64,000 nt of DNA from PWQG01 sp040882255 (GCA_040882255.1 JBBEBP010000016.1:186001-250000), one strand, 5' to 3'; numbered from the stretch's first letter, positions 6,876 through 14,868 are shown. Translations and numbers: made by a program. Notes: generated by a model from the letters alone, not told the origin.

Positions 6876-7022
6876 CCGGAGAGATTGATTCGCAATCTGG
6901 CTCAGCCAGATTACTCACCCCTTCGGGGCGGCCCTTCGGCCGTCCAAAACGCGATGCGTTTTGTCGAACTCCCGACCAGGTGGTCCGAAGCCACCTACTT
7001 TATCCAGCTGAGCTACGGGTGC
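6876..7022 (-). pseudogene. tRNA-Arg(UCG) pseudogene split in the T-loop by a hairpin insert
   Basis: 7022-6965 reproduces the tRNA-Arg from its 5' end through the D-arm, anticodon arm (loop CTTCGGA) and into the T-loop (GGGAGTTCG). The T-loop and T-stem 3' strand resume at 6886-6876 (AATCTCTCCGG) after a 78-bp insert, 6964-6887. The acceptor 3' strand is degenerate (no GGGTGC or CCA). Several substitutions from the intact copy, together with the lost acceptor, argue for a dead gene rather than an intron-bearing one. Confidence 0.85.
6887..6964. repeat. Hairpin element inserted in the tRNA T-loop (five consecutive stem-loops)
   Basis: Five hairpins follow one another: GATT-CGC-AATC (6887-6897), AATCTGGC-TCA-GCCAGATT (6894-6912, sharing a few bases with the first), CCCC-TTC-GGGG, GGCC-CTTC-GGCC, and CAAAACGC-GAT-GCGTTTTG (6945-6963). 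From ACTC (6913) to TTTTGT it aligns in layout with the element at 6589-6666, although the stems have different bases. Both sit between GATT and CGAAC. Confidence 0.8.
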
Positions 7023-7079
7023 AAGGGGGCGACATTATAGCGGGTGCCCCCGGCGGCGTATACCGTTAGTTTCGAAGAT

Positions 7080-8663
7080 TCACTGCCTGACGCGGGCCCG
7101 GAGTATGGTGGTGCCGACCTGCAGTTGTGAAGGATCGCTACCCTCCGGCATCGTCAGGCCGGTGCCGACAGTTCGCTGCTGGCCGGCGTTCAGTCGGCCC
7201 ACATTCAGATCCCGGGCGCCCCGCTCGCTTCCCAATACGGCCTCGACCCGGATCCGCACACCTTCCACATTGACTGGAGACCGGTTGGATACCTGGATCA
7301 CCAGCTGGCCGGCATTGTCCAGGCCGCCCTGGACCGCCAGGTGTTCGCCGGGATTGTCGGCCATATCCAGCCGCACGAAGGCTTGCATGGCGGCCTCACC
7401 CAGTTCTCCCGGCGCCTGCGCGGCCTGTTGGTAATAGTTCCTGGCCTGCTGACGATCACCGGCCTGCTCTGCAATGCTCCCCAGCTCGCTCATCGCAATC
7501 GCCGTCGGCAGCAACGCCACGCTGGCTTCCAGGTCCGCTCGCGCCTGGCTACGGTCGCCCCGGCGGGATTGGGCCAGCCCGCGGCCGAGATAGTAGTCAT
7601 AGTAGCCGTCATCGTGCCGGATGGCCTCGTCATAGGCCTGTATCGCCTCGCCGTGCTGTTGCCGGGCCAGCAGGATATCACCACGCAATCCGTGGAATCG
7701 GGCTTCGCCGGGCACGCTGGCAACGGCCTCGGAGATGAGTTGCAGTGCCTGGTCGAGCTCGCCGTTGACAGCAAGCTGCCGGGATTCATCCAGCTTTTCA
7801 TAGGCCGCGCGATTCTCGCGCAGGAAGGCAGTCTGCTCGCGGTAACGGTCAACGCCCCGCTCTCCGCCAGTAAACCCTTCGTCACGCAATGCCGACACCA
7901 GCTGCCGGTTGTTCTCCACCCGCTCGGCGGATGGCGGATGGCTGGCAAACAGGCCATCCAGCCAGCCCTGCTGCCGGCCTTCGGAAAGGCGCAGAAAGGT
8001 CTCTTGCAGGCTGATGGCTGCCGCCGGATCGTAACCGGCCAGGGCCATGTAGCGGGTTCCGTACCGGTCCGATTCGCGCTCGGCATCGCGTCCGTAGCGC
8101 TGACTGATCAGTTGGGCTCCCACCTGCGCCCCACCCACGATAAAGCCCGCGTACTGGCTGTCCGACGCGGCAATACTGGTGGCCACCATGGCTCCCTGCA
8201 GCAACATGCCCCGCTCCATCGATTGCGCACCATGTCGGGCCGCCGAATGCACGATCTCGTGCCCGAGCACGGCCGCCAGCTCCGCTTCACTGTCCATCTC
8301 CACCAACAGGCCACGATTGATGGCGATCTTGCCCCCCGGCAATGCCCACGCATTAGGTACTCCGTTGTTGAGGACCACGAATTCATAGGGCAGGTCACGG
8401 TCGCTGACCTCCACCAGGCGCTGCCCGACCTCGTTCACGTAGGCCGAGAGCGAAGGGTCCACGGCAAAGCGGCCGCCCTCGCTCTGTTGCATGGGACCGT
8501 AGTTTTCCTGCCCGATGGCAATCTCCTGCTGCGCCGAAACAAACCCCAGTTCGCGGTCGCCGGTTACCGGGTTGACCGCACAGCTCTGCCAGAACAGCAG
8601 GAGCGCAAGCAGGTTGAATGCGCGCATTGTACGCAATGAAACACGCACGGAATCGGTCACCAT
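7080..8663 (-). CDS. M48-family periplasmic metalloprotease with TPR tail (BepA-like)
   Basis: 527 aa. The start at 8663 is chosen for a good ribosome site (GGAGG, 5-nt spacing). A hydrophobic segment with a possible lipobox (LLFWQSC) follows. Zn site HEIVH is near residue 140, with the third-ligand region AERESDRYGTRYMALAGYDP downstream. The C-terminal half (about 280-440) holds TPR-type helices (LHGLRGDILLARQQHGEAIQAYDEAI is typical, quoted in part: GEAIQAYDEAI), and a beta-rich tail ends the protein. BepA/YfgC proteins assemble or degrade outer-membrane proteins such as LptD; that role is inferred from architecture. The gene is divergent from the PQQ dehydrogenase at 8869. Confidence 0.88.
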   Translation of the reverse strand: MVTDSVRVSLRTMRAFNLLALLLFWQSCAVNPVTGDRELGFVSAQQEIAIGQENYGPMQQSEGGRFAVDPSLSAYVNEVGQRLVEVSDRDLPYEFVVLNNGVPNAWALPGGKIAINRGLLVEMDSEAELAAVLGHEIVHSAARHGAQSMERGMLLQGAMVATSIAASDSQYAGFIVGGAQVGAQLISQRYGRDAERESDRYGTRYMALAGYDPAAAISLQETFLRLSEGRQQGWLDGLFASHPPSAERVENNRQLVSALRDEGFTGGERGVDRYREQTAFLRENRAAYEKLDESRQLAVNGELDQALQLISEAVASVPGEARFHGLRGDILLARQQHGEAIQAYDEAIRHDDGYYDYYLGRGLAQSRRGDRSQARADLEASVALLPTAIAMSELGSIAEQAGDRQQARNYYQQAAQAPGELGEAAMQAFVRLDMADNPGEHLAVQGGLDNAGQLVIQVSNRSPVNVEGVRIRVEAVLGSERGARDLNVGRLNAGQQRTVGTGLTMPEGSDPSQLQVGTTILRARVRQ

Positions 8664-8868
8664 CACAGCCTCCACAGATCGTCCAACCAGGAATCGATCA
8701 TAGAACATACCACGGAATACACCCGTGCGGCAGGCCACACAACGTCACAGTTGAGTGTCGAAAGCGACTTTTTCGGTCCCGGCAAAACCGGTAAGATGCG
8801 TCCCTTCCGGAAATCCGGGTCGGGACCAGATTCGTAATTCAGCGCAAGAGTTCAAGGGGAGAGGTAGT

Positions 8869-11058
8869 TTGATCAGAGTCATAGCGATGTTGTTCACCGG
8901 GCTGCTGGCCACCATGGCAGGGCATGCCCAGGAGTCATCTGTCAGTGACGGTTCTGCCGTTTTCCAGTCACAGTGCGCCCGCTGCCACGTGCAAAGCGAG
9001 ATCGAGATGCGCATTCGCAATGACTGGGACGGCCGCTCGGCCGAGGAGCTGTTCGAATCCATCCAGACCACCATGCCGGCGGACACACCCGGCGTGCTCA
9101 GTGAGCAGGAATACCTGGACCTGACCGCCTTCGTCATGGACATGGGCGACGCCCAGAGCCTGACGGGCGTGGTGTCGCGCGAGGATCTGTCGCGCGTCAC
9201 GGTTTCGGTGGCCGGTGACGGGGATTCCGAAGGTGTCGAGTTTCCGTGGACACATTTCAACGGCGACCCCTCCGCAACACGCTACTCTCCTCTGGAGCAG
9301 ATCAACGCAGACAACGCGGGCGATCTGGAAATCGCCTGGGAGTGGAGCGCGGCGAACTTCGGCCCACGCGCGGAAAGCACCTATGTAACCGAGCCGCTGA
9401 TGGTCGATGGCACACTGTATGCCACGGCTGGTGCCACCCGGAATGTGGTCGCCATCGACCCCACCACCGGCCAGACCCTTTGGATGTATCGTCCCGAGGA
9501 AGGCGACCGCTTCGATGCTTCCCCCCGGAAGAATTCCGGCAAGGGGCTGTCCTACTGGACGGACGGCGAGCAGGAAGTCATCTATTACGTCACGCCGGGC
9601 TACTACCTGGTGGCGCTGGATGCCAACACCGGTCGCCCGCTGGAAAGCTTTGCCGATGAGGGTGTCCTGGACCTGCATCAGGGCTTGCGGCTCAGCGAGG
9701 AGCGTGACGACATCGACATCACTCTGACGTTTCCGCCGGCCATCGTCGATGATGTGATCGTCGTCGGTGCCGCGCACACGGTCAGCATGCGCCCGCCGTA
9801 CCCGCATAACGTAAAAGGCGACGTCCGGGCCTACGACGTCCATACCGGCGAGCAGCTGTGGACGTTCAAGACTATCCCCGAGGAAGGCGAGCACGGGTAC
9901 GAGACATGGAAGAACGGGTCGGCCGAATTTACCGGCAACGGCGGTGTGTGGACGGCCATGTCCTTTGATGAGAACCTGGGCCTGATCTACCTGCCGGTCG
10001 AATCCGCCACCGGCGACCGCTACGGGGGCGATCGCCCGGGCAACAACCTGTTCACCAGCTCGGTGGTGGCCGTGGACTACCGTACCGGCGAGTATCGCTG
10101 GCACTTCCAGCATATCCGTCACGACATCTGGGACTACGACACGCCTTCCGCACCCGTTCTGGCCGACCTGCCGGACGGACGGGAAGTACTGGTGCAGATG
10201 ACCAAACAGTCCTTCGCCTATGTGCTGGACCGTGAAACCGGCGAACCGATCTGGGATATGAAAGATACGCCGGTTCCGCAGACTGATGTACCGGGCGAAT
10301 GGACCGCCGACACACAGCCGTTCCCGACAGCCCCGCCGGCCTATGATCGTCAGGGCTTCGGAGAAGAGGACCTGGTGGACTTCACGCCGGAGATTCTGGA
10401 AAAGGCCCGGAAAGCCATCCAGGGCTATCGAACCGGCGAGCTGTTCGCGCCGGCGTCCGTAATGACCGATGACAACGGCGGTACCCTGAGCCTGCCTGGC
10501 ACACTGGGCGGCTCGAACTGGGAGGGCAGCGCCTACGATCCGGAAACCGGCATGCTGTACGTTCCGTCCCGGACTGACGTGGCCGTTCTGGCACTGGTAC
10601 CCGGCGGCGATGCTTCCACAGTGGACTGGATCCAGGGTCCGGCGCGAGCTCCGACTGTGGACGGCATTCCCATCGTCAAGCCCCTGTGGGGACGGATCAC
10701 GGCCATCGACCTGACGGAAGGGGATATTGCGTGGCAGGTCGCCAACGCCGACACGCCGGAGGACATCCGCAACCACCCGCTACTGGAGGGTGTGGACGTG
10801 GAGCGAACTGGCATACCGACGCGTTCCGGCCTGCTGCTCACTCGCAGCCTGTTGTTTGCCGGTGAAGGCCAGGGCGGCGGCCCGACCTTCCGGGCGCATG
10901 ACAAGAAGACGGGCCAGATTGTGGCGGAGATCGAACTGCCCGCCTCGCAGACCGGCACACCGATGACCTACATGGTCGACGACCAGCAGTACATCGTGAT
11001 GGCCATCAGTGGCCGGGGCACGACGCCGGCACTGGTGGCACTGACGCTGCCGGACTGA
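8869..11058 (+). CDS. PQQ-dependent dehydrogenase with N-terminal cytochrome c
   Basis: Periplasmic quinoprotein oxidising an alcohol or sugar and passing electrons to its own haem. 729 aa from a TTG at 8869, preceded by AGGGGAGAGG at 4-nt spacing; the ATG at 8887 is the alternative. Signal peptide MLFTGLLATMAGHA. A haem-binding CARCH lies at about residue 38. An eight-bladed PQQ propeller follows from about residue 120, with repeated blade motifs such as GDLEIAWEW, GQTLWMYRP and GEQLWTFK. The haem is N-terminal, unlike the C-terminal haem of type II alcohol dehydrogenases. Substrate is not deducible. Confidence 0.9.
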   Translation: MIRVIAMLFTGLLATMAGHAQESSVSDGSAVFQSQCARCHVQSEIEMRIRNDWDGRSAEELFESIQTTMPADTPGVLSEQEYLDLTAFVMDMGDAQSLTGVVSREDLSRVTVSVAGDGDSEGVEFPWTHFNGDPSATRYSPLEQINADNAGDLEIAWEWSAANFGPRAESTYVTEPLMVDGTLYATAGATRNVVAIDPTTGQTLWMYRPEEGDRFDASPRKNSGKGLSYWTDGEQEVIYYVTPGYYLVALDANTGRPLESFADEGVLDLHQGLRLSEERDDIDITLTFPPAIVDDVIVVGAAHTVSMRPPYPHNVKGDVRAYDVHTGEQLWTFKTIPEEGEHGYETWKNGSAEFTGNGGVWTAMSFDENLGLIYLPVESATGDRYGGDRPGNNLFTSSVVAVDYRTGEYRWHFQHIRHDIWDYDTPSAPVLADLPDGREVLVQMTKQSFAYVLDRETGEPIWDMKDTPVPQTDVPGEWTADTQPFPTAPPAYDRQGFGEEDLVDFTPEILEKARKAIQGYRTGELFAPASVMTDDNGGTLSLPGTLGGSNWEGSAYDPETGMLYVPSRTDVAVLALVPGGDASTVDWIQGPARAPTVDGIPIVKPLWGRITAIDLTEGDIAWQVANADTPEDIRNHPLLEGVDVERTGIPTRSGLLLTRSLLFAGEGQGGGPTFRAHDKKTGQIVAEIELPASQTGTPMTYMVDDQQYIVMAISGRGTTPALVALTLPD

Positions 11059-11084
11059 CCCGCAGCAATGCATCGATACCAGGG

Positions 11085-11118
11085 AACCGGGGTTGCCACA
11101 GGCGGCCCCGGTTTTTTT
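11085..11118 (+). terminator. Rho-independent terminator of the PQQ dehydrogenase gene
   Basis: AACCGGGG (11085-11092) pairs perfectly with CCCCGGTT (11106-11113) around a 13-nt loop and is followed by a run of Ts to 11118. It lies 27 bp after the stop codon. Confidence 0.9.
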
Positions 11119-11164
11119 GCGCCCGTCGTCCGGGAGTCATAATAAATTCATTGAAAACAATAAC

Positions 11165-11194
11165 TTGGACAAATGAGGCTGGATTTGTTATTAT
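11165..11194 (+). promoter_or_regulatory. Candidate promoter of ectA-ectC
   Basis: TTGGAC (-35, 11165-11170) and TATTAT (-10, 11189-11194) are separated by 18 bp in an AT-rich stretch that contrasts with the flanks. About 110 bp of untranslated leader would precede ectA. Ectoine operons are osmotically induced, often from sigma70/sigmaS promoters. No operator is obvious. Confidence 0.5.
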
Positions 11195-11306
11195 AACTCA
11201 CTCAGCGTTGCCAGATGCTCTGCATAAGGCAACACAAAGCCACTCTCTCCAGGCCCGTACATAAAGGCGCTGTAGAGAACCTGAACAGAGATCCTATTCC
11301 ATCATC

Positions 11307-11873
11307 ATGAATACTTTCCAGGAAGCGCCCGCGCTTCAAGAAAGACCTCAGACTGACGAAGACATCTCATTACGCTCTCCCGTTCCGGAAGACGGCGCTC
11401 CCATTCACAACCTGGTCCGCAAGAGCGCCTTTCTGGACGACAACTCACTGTACTGCTACCTGGTCATTGCGACCCACTTCAGCCAGACCACGGTGGTGGC
11501 CACCATGGGCGACGACCTGGTGGGCGTGGTGACCGGCTATATCCCGCCAGAGCAACCCGATACGCTGTTCGTCTGGCAGGTGGCCGTGGATACGCCCGCC
11601 CAGAAACGCGGACTGGCCGGCCGGATGCTGCGTCATATTCTGGATCGCGACGCGTGTCGGGAGATCCGCTATGTGGAAACGACCGTGACCAGTGACAACC
11701 AGGCATCACGAGCGATGTTCGACTCCCTCGCACGCAAGCTGGACTGCGAGATCAACGAGGAGATCATGTTTGATCGCCAGAAACACTTCCTGAACCTCCA
11801 CGATTCGGAGTACAAGCTGCGTATCGGTCCGTTCGACAACAAGACAGCGGATCAGAAAGGGGATGCGTCATAA
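11307..11873 (+). CDS. ectA: L-2,4-diaminobutyrate acetyltransferase
   Basis: Acetylates L-2,4-diaminobutyrate to N-gamma-acetyl-diaminobutyrate, the second step of ectoine synthesis, in the cytoplasm. 188 aa, GNAT fold. Visible signatures are SLRSPVPEDGAPIHNLV, the conserved LDDNSLYCYLVIATHF, and the acetyl-CoA loop QKRGLAGRML near residue 110. Length is normal for EctA. It starts at 11307, about 110 bp after the candidate promoter. Downstream comes ectC, not ectB. Confidence 0.95.
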   Translation: MNTFQEAPALQERPQTDEDISLRSPVPEDGAPIHNLVRKSAFLDDNSLYCYLVIATHFSQTTVVATMGDDLVGVVTGYIPPEQPDTLFVWQVAVDTPAQKRGLAGRMLRHILDRDACREIRYVETTVTSDNQASRAMFDSLARKLDCEINEEIMFDRQKHFLNLHDSEYKLRIGPFDNKTADQKGDAS

Positions 11874-11885
11874 AGCAAGCCCTGC

Positions 11886-11915
11886 GCGGTCCCGAAATCA
11901 GCTTGACGGGACCGC
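11886..11915 (+). other. Intercistronic hairpin between ectA and ectC
   Basis: GCGGTCCCG and CGGGACCGC form a perfect 9-bp stem with a 12-nt loop just after the ectA stop. No T-run follows, so it is not a classical terminator; it may stabilise or process the mRNA. It occupies the place where ectB normally stands. A degenerate direct repeat (AAGCACCCGGGAACC / AAGCGCCCGGACAAC) follows at 11931-11960. Confidence 0.6.
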
Positions 11916-11974
11916 CTCATCCGGTAACCCAAGCACCCGGGAACCAAGCGCCCGGACAACAAGAGAGTACCGCC

Positions 11975-12364
11975 ATGATCGTCAGAACCCTCACAGAATG
12001 TGAACAGTCCGACCGCCGCGTTGAATCAAAGACCTGGAACAGCGTGAGAATGCTGCTGGCCGATGACAATATGGGCTTCTCGTTCCATATCACGACTATC
12101 TACGCCGGCACGGAAACCCACATGCACTACAAGCACCACCTGGAGTCGGTGTACTGCATGTCCGGAAAAGGGGAGATCAAGGATCTTGCCACGGACGAGA
12201 CACACCAGATTGTTCCCGGTACCCTGTACATCCTGGACAACCACGACAAGCACATTCTCTGGGCCCATGAGGAGCTGAAACTGGCTTGTGTATTCAATCC
12301 ACCGGTTACCGGCAAGGAAGTACACCGGGAAGACGGTTCCTACGCGCCCGCAGGCGAAAGCTGA
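11975..12364 (+). CDS. ectC: L-ectoine synthase
   Basis: Cupin enzyme cyclising N-gamma-acetyl-diaminobutyrate to ectoine. 129 aa from the ATG at 11975, which gives the conserved N-terminus MIVRTLTECEQSDRRVES; longer upstream starts add a low-complexity leader and were rejected. Metal-binding cupin features are visible: ETHMHYKHHLESVYCMSGKG and LYILDNHDKHILWA. The gene lies 101 bp after ectA with a hairpin between. Length and motifs are normal, so the enzyme should be active if diaminobutyrate is supplied. Confidence 0.95.
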   Translation: MIVRTLTECEQSDRRVESKTWNSVRMLLADDNMGFSFHITTIYAGTETHMHYKHHLESVYCMSGKGEIKDLATDETHQIVPGTLYILDNHDKHILWAHEELKLACVFNPPVTGKEVHREDGSYAPAGES

Positions 12365-12400
12365 TTACCGGCGGAGCCTGATTTAACCGTAGGCGAACGG

Positions 12401-12426
12401 CCGGGCTCAAAAGGCATTGAGCCCGG
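12401..12426. terminator. Candidate bidirectional terminator hairpin between converging genes
   Basis: CCGGGCTCAA-AAGGCA-TTGAGCCCGG is a perfect 10-bp stem with a 6-nt loop. It lies 37 bp after ectC and overlaps the last codons of the converging membrane-protein gene. No T-tract follows on either strand, so intrinsic termination would be weak. Confidence 0.35.
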
Positions 12427-12982
12427 GTACCGCAATGGTGCTGGCAACCAGCATCAGGTATACCAGATTGAAGACCATTGCCGCATAATGGGCCAGCGGT
12501 TTCTCAGTGAACAACAGCCACACCACTGACGCCGTGACGATGATCGATCCCAGCGCCCGGCTGAACCAGGTTTCGGCATAATTCGGCAACAGCGGATCCG
12601 AGGCACGCGCCAGGATCAGGAACAGGATGATCATCACGAAGAACCAGTTCTTCGTCGCGAAGTAATGGGCCTCCAGATCCAGCGTACGGTAATAGCGGAC
12701 CTCGGGCGTCAACACGAAGGTCAGCAACACCATCATGATCGGTGCGCTGAGAAACAACAGCATCGGACCCACCATGACAAAATCGTGCGCCTGATACTCC
12801 CAGAAACCCATGTAGTGGTAGGTCATGATGATCAGTAGCCACGCCGACCACCCGGCCAGCAACCAGGGCCGGGTGATACGGTGCCGGTAGCGGATCATTT
12901 TGCCCCAGCCCATCAGCAGCTCGGCCATGGCAAAAGCCACCACCACCGATACAAACATCATGATGAACTCGAATTTGGACAT
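12407..12982 (-). CDS. Conserved integral membrane protein, unknown function
   Basis: 191 aa with about six hydrophobic segments (for example FIMMFVSVVVAFAMAELLMG, LLIIMTYHYMGFW, LLFLSAPIMMVLLTFVL, FFVMIILFLIL, IIVTASVVWLLF, AAMVFNLVYLMLVAS). There is no motif I recognise. The ATG at 12982 shares one base with the TGA of the upstream gene and has GGGAG 8 nt before it, so translational coupling is likely. It is the last gene of a four-gene minus-strand operon (SDR, nitroreductase, receiver-like protein, this). Confidence 0.7.
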   Translation of the reverse strand: MSKFEFIMMFVSVVVAFAMAELLMGWGKMIRYRHRITRPWLLAGWSAWLLIIMTYHYMGFWEYQAHDFVMVGPMLLFLSAPIMMVLLTFVLTPEVRYYRTLDLEAHYFATKNWFFVMIILFLILARASDPLLPNYAETWFSRALGSIIVTASVVWLLFTEKPLAHYAAMVFNLVYLMLVASTIAVPGLNAF

Positions 12983-13419
12983 CACTGACTCCCTCGCCGG
13001 AGGATGGAATCGATCTGGCCGGGCAGCTCTTGCCGGAAGGTATCCCTGTGCAGGTAGGCCGACACAGCACCCTGTGCCGGATCACATGCCCGCTCCACCA
13101 GATCGCCACGGTGATCCTCTGTGATGAGAATGACCGACGTCAGGCGGCGCAGCGGACTACGCCGTTCCCGCGCCCGCAGGCGGTAGAGAAACTGGTCGGC
13201 CGGCTTGCGGTGCTCATTCCATCCCGTGACGATACAGTCCAGACTCGCCGTCAACCACCCGAAGCCGCGCTCGTATTGCCGCACGGCATCCATGGCGTGC
13301 ACCTCGTTATAGGTATTGATGGTGGTGCAACCTCCCTGCCCCCCCAGCAGTGCGGCGACCTCGTCCACCAGCCTGTTGTCGAGGTGATGGATCAATATGA
13401 CCGGTTTACTGGCTGACAT
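12982..13419 (-). CDS. Small receiver-like protein lacking the phospho-acceptor (pseudo-receiver)
   Basis: 145 aa from the ATG at 13419, which has GGGGAG 8-9 nt upstream. Alternating strands and helices resemble a response-regulator receiver: KPVILIHHLDNRLVDEVAAL, then LDCIVTGWNEH, then SVILITEDHRG, then VSAYLHRDTF. The position of the usual acceptor Asp is not Asp (DCIVTG), and the usual Lys of YLxKP is His (YLHRD). No output domain is present. If the fold call is right it cannot be phosphorylated in the canonical way. The assignment is by pattern and moderately weak. Confidence 0.5.
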   Translation of the reverse strand: MSASKPVILIHHLDNRLVDEVAALLGGQGGCTTINTYNEVHAMDAVRQYERGFGWLTASLDCIVTGWNEHRKPADQFLYRLRARERRSPLRRLTSVILITEDHRGDLVERACDPAQGAVSAYLHRDTFRQELPGQIDSILRRGSQ

Positions 13420-13423
13420 GCTC

Positions 13424-14119
13424 TCACTCCCCATCCCTGATGACGACATTGGACTCCACCGGATCCCGGCTGGTGCGGGTCCGGTTGGCCGGCACCGCAG
13501 GATCTTCATAGCCAAAAGCGATTCCGAAGAGAATCCGGGTGTCATCCTGTATCCCGAAAGCGTCCCGGACCAGGTCCGGATACTGCCGCATGGTCCCCAT
13601 CGGGCAGCTGTGCAGACCGTGTGCCACCATGGCGAGCATCAGGTTCTGCGCGTACATACCCACATCAATGGCCACAGTGGTACCAAACTCTGGCGCCATG
13701 CCGATGAAGGCCATGCACGGTGCGTCAAAGAACTCGAAATTGCGCCGCACGGCCCGCTGACGGCCCGGTCGGTCGTCCCTTGCAACACCCATTTCCCGGT
13801 ACAGCGCCACCGCGCACTCCACTTGTCGGCGCCGATAATCGCCGCTGAAGTCACCCCGATAGTCATAGTCCGGCGTACCGGGTACTCCCCCGTCCACACG
13901 CTCCAGCATGGCGTCCCGCAGTCGATCCCGGAGACGGCCAGTGGCGACATACACTTTCCAGGGCTGCACATTGCAGTTGGAAGGCGCATGGCGTGCCAGC
14001 TCGAACACGGCCTCAAGCACTTCGCCGGGGACCGGCCGCTCCAGATAGCCACGCACGGAACGACGCGCGCGGATGGCATCCACCAGGCTCATATCGGGCG
14101 TACCGGCTTCCTCGGTCAT
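13424..14119 (-). CDS. Nitroreductase-family FMN oxidoreductase
   Basis: 231 aa from the ATG at 14119 (GGAGG with 3-nt spacing). Flavin-binding signatures are present: AIRARRSVRGYLERPVPGEV, then HAPSNCNVQPWKVYV, then AQNLMLAMVAHGLHSCPMG near residue 170, and ILFGIAFGYEDP near the C-terminus. The family reduces nitroaromatics, quinones or flavins with NAD(P)H. It lies 17 bp after the SDR gene and 4 bp before the receiver-like gene. Substrate unknown. Confidence 0.9.
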   Translation of the reverse strand: MTEEAGTPDMSLVDAIRARRSVRGYLERPVPGEVLEAVFELARHAPSNCNVQPWKVYVATGRLRDRLRDAMLERVDGGVPGTPDYDYRGDFSGDYRRRQVECAVALYREMGVARDDRPGRQRAVRRNFEFFDAPCMAFIGMAPEFGTTVAIDVGMYAQNLMLAMVAHGLHSCPMGTMRQYPDLVRDAFGIQDDTRILFGIAFGYEDPAVPANRTRTSRDPVESNVVIRDGE

Positions 14120-14136
14120 GATCCTCCCTCCGCCGC

Positions 14137-14868
14137 TCAACCCAGCAACTGCCCGCCGTCCACATCGACGGTGGTCCCCGTGGCATACCCGTTCTGCATC
14201 AGATACAGCAGCGCACCCGCCACTTCTTCCGGCCGGCCGATCCGGGGAACCAGCTGCCGGCTGGTCATCTCCGCCACGCGCTGTGGTTTTTCGTCACCCA
14301 TCCAGTCAAAAAGCGCGGTATCGATGATGCCGGGCGAAACCACATTGACCCGGACAGGAGCCAGCTCCAGAGCAAGACAGCGCACCATGTTTTCGACCGC
14401 TCCACCAACGCAACTCAGCGCGCCCATAGTGGGCCGGTATTTGCGCGCCGGGGCGCCGCTGACAAATGTGATGGAGCCATCCTCCGGCACATGCTGTGCC
14501 CCGAGACGGGCCACTTTTGCGTATCCCCAGAGTTTGCCGAATGCCGCCTGGAACTGCTCTTCCGTCTGCTCTATCAGGGGCTTGAGCGTACGGCTGCCTC
14601 CCGTTGCCGCCGAAACCAGGTGATCGATACGGCCCACCGACCCGAAAAGCGCCTGCAATCCGGCGTCATCATGTGTGTCCACCGTCACCAGCTCCACCTC
14701 GTCACCCAGTACCTCTCGCGCTTTCTCCCTGTGCGCCTGCGAGCGGCCACCGGCCCAGACACGCGCGCCGGCCTGGCTGGCGGCAAGAGCCGTTGCCAGA
14801 CCGATACCCGACGTACCCCCGATAACAACCACCTGCTTTCCCTTTAGCGGTAACGGATCTGCTGACAT
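14137..14868 (-). CDS. Short-chain dehydrogenase/reductase
   Basis: 243 aa from the ATG at 14868, placing the Rossmann motif VVVIGGTSGIG about 12 residues in, as usual for SDRs. The conserved Asn-Ala-Gly is SAATGG here, a divergent form. The catalytic Ser is in SITFVSGAPA. The usual YxxxK is not evident; RKYRPTMGALSCVGG occupies the region, so the catalytic Lys may be missing or replaced. The C-terminal VRVNVVSPGIIDT is typical. It is first gene of the minus-strand operon ending at 12407. Substrate unknown; this divergent subclass may not act as a standard oxidoreductase. Confidence 0.87.
   Translation of the reverse strand: MSADPLPLKGKQVVVIGGTSGIGLATALAASQAGARVWAGGRSQAHREKAREVLGDEVELVTVDTHDDAGLQALFGSVGRIDHLVSAATGGSRTLKPLIEQTEEQFQAAFGKLWGYAKVARLGAQHVPEDGSITFVSGAPARKYRPTMGALSCVGGAVENMVRCLALELAPVRVNVVSPGIIDTALFDWMGDEKPQRVAEMTSRQLVPRIGRPEEVAGALLYLMQNGYATGTTVDVDGGQLLG

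Noticed and set aside
6559..6918. 119-codon minus-strand frame across the tRNA and repeats
   Set aside because: Reads through tRNA-Arg and the duplicated hairpin elements; no independent support for a protein.
4719..7022. Prophage or integrative element
   Set aside because: tRNA 3'-end repeats are suggestive, but no integrase, relaxase or phage gene lies between or beside them.
7341..8639. 432-codon plus-strand open frame
   Set aside because: Antisense to the M48 protease; no recognisable domain and shadow-type composition.
8968..10776. 602-codon minus-strand open frame
   Set aside because: Antisense to the PQQ dehydrogenase, which has the haem motif and propeller repeats.
11874..11974. 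ectB remnant between ectA and ectC
   Set aside because: No aminotransferase motif or in-frame similarity could be seen in the 101-bp gap; only a hairpin and a short direct repeat.
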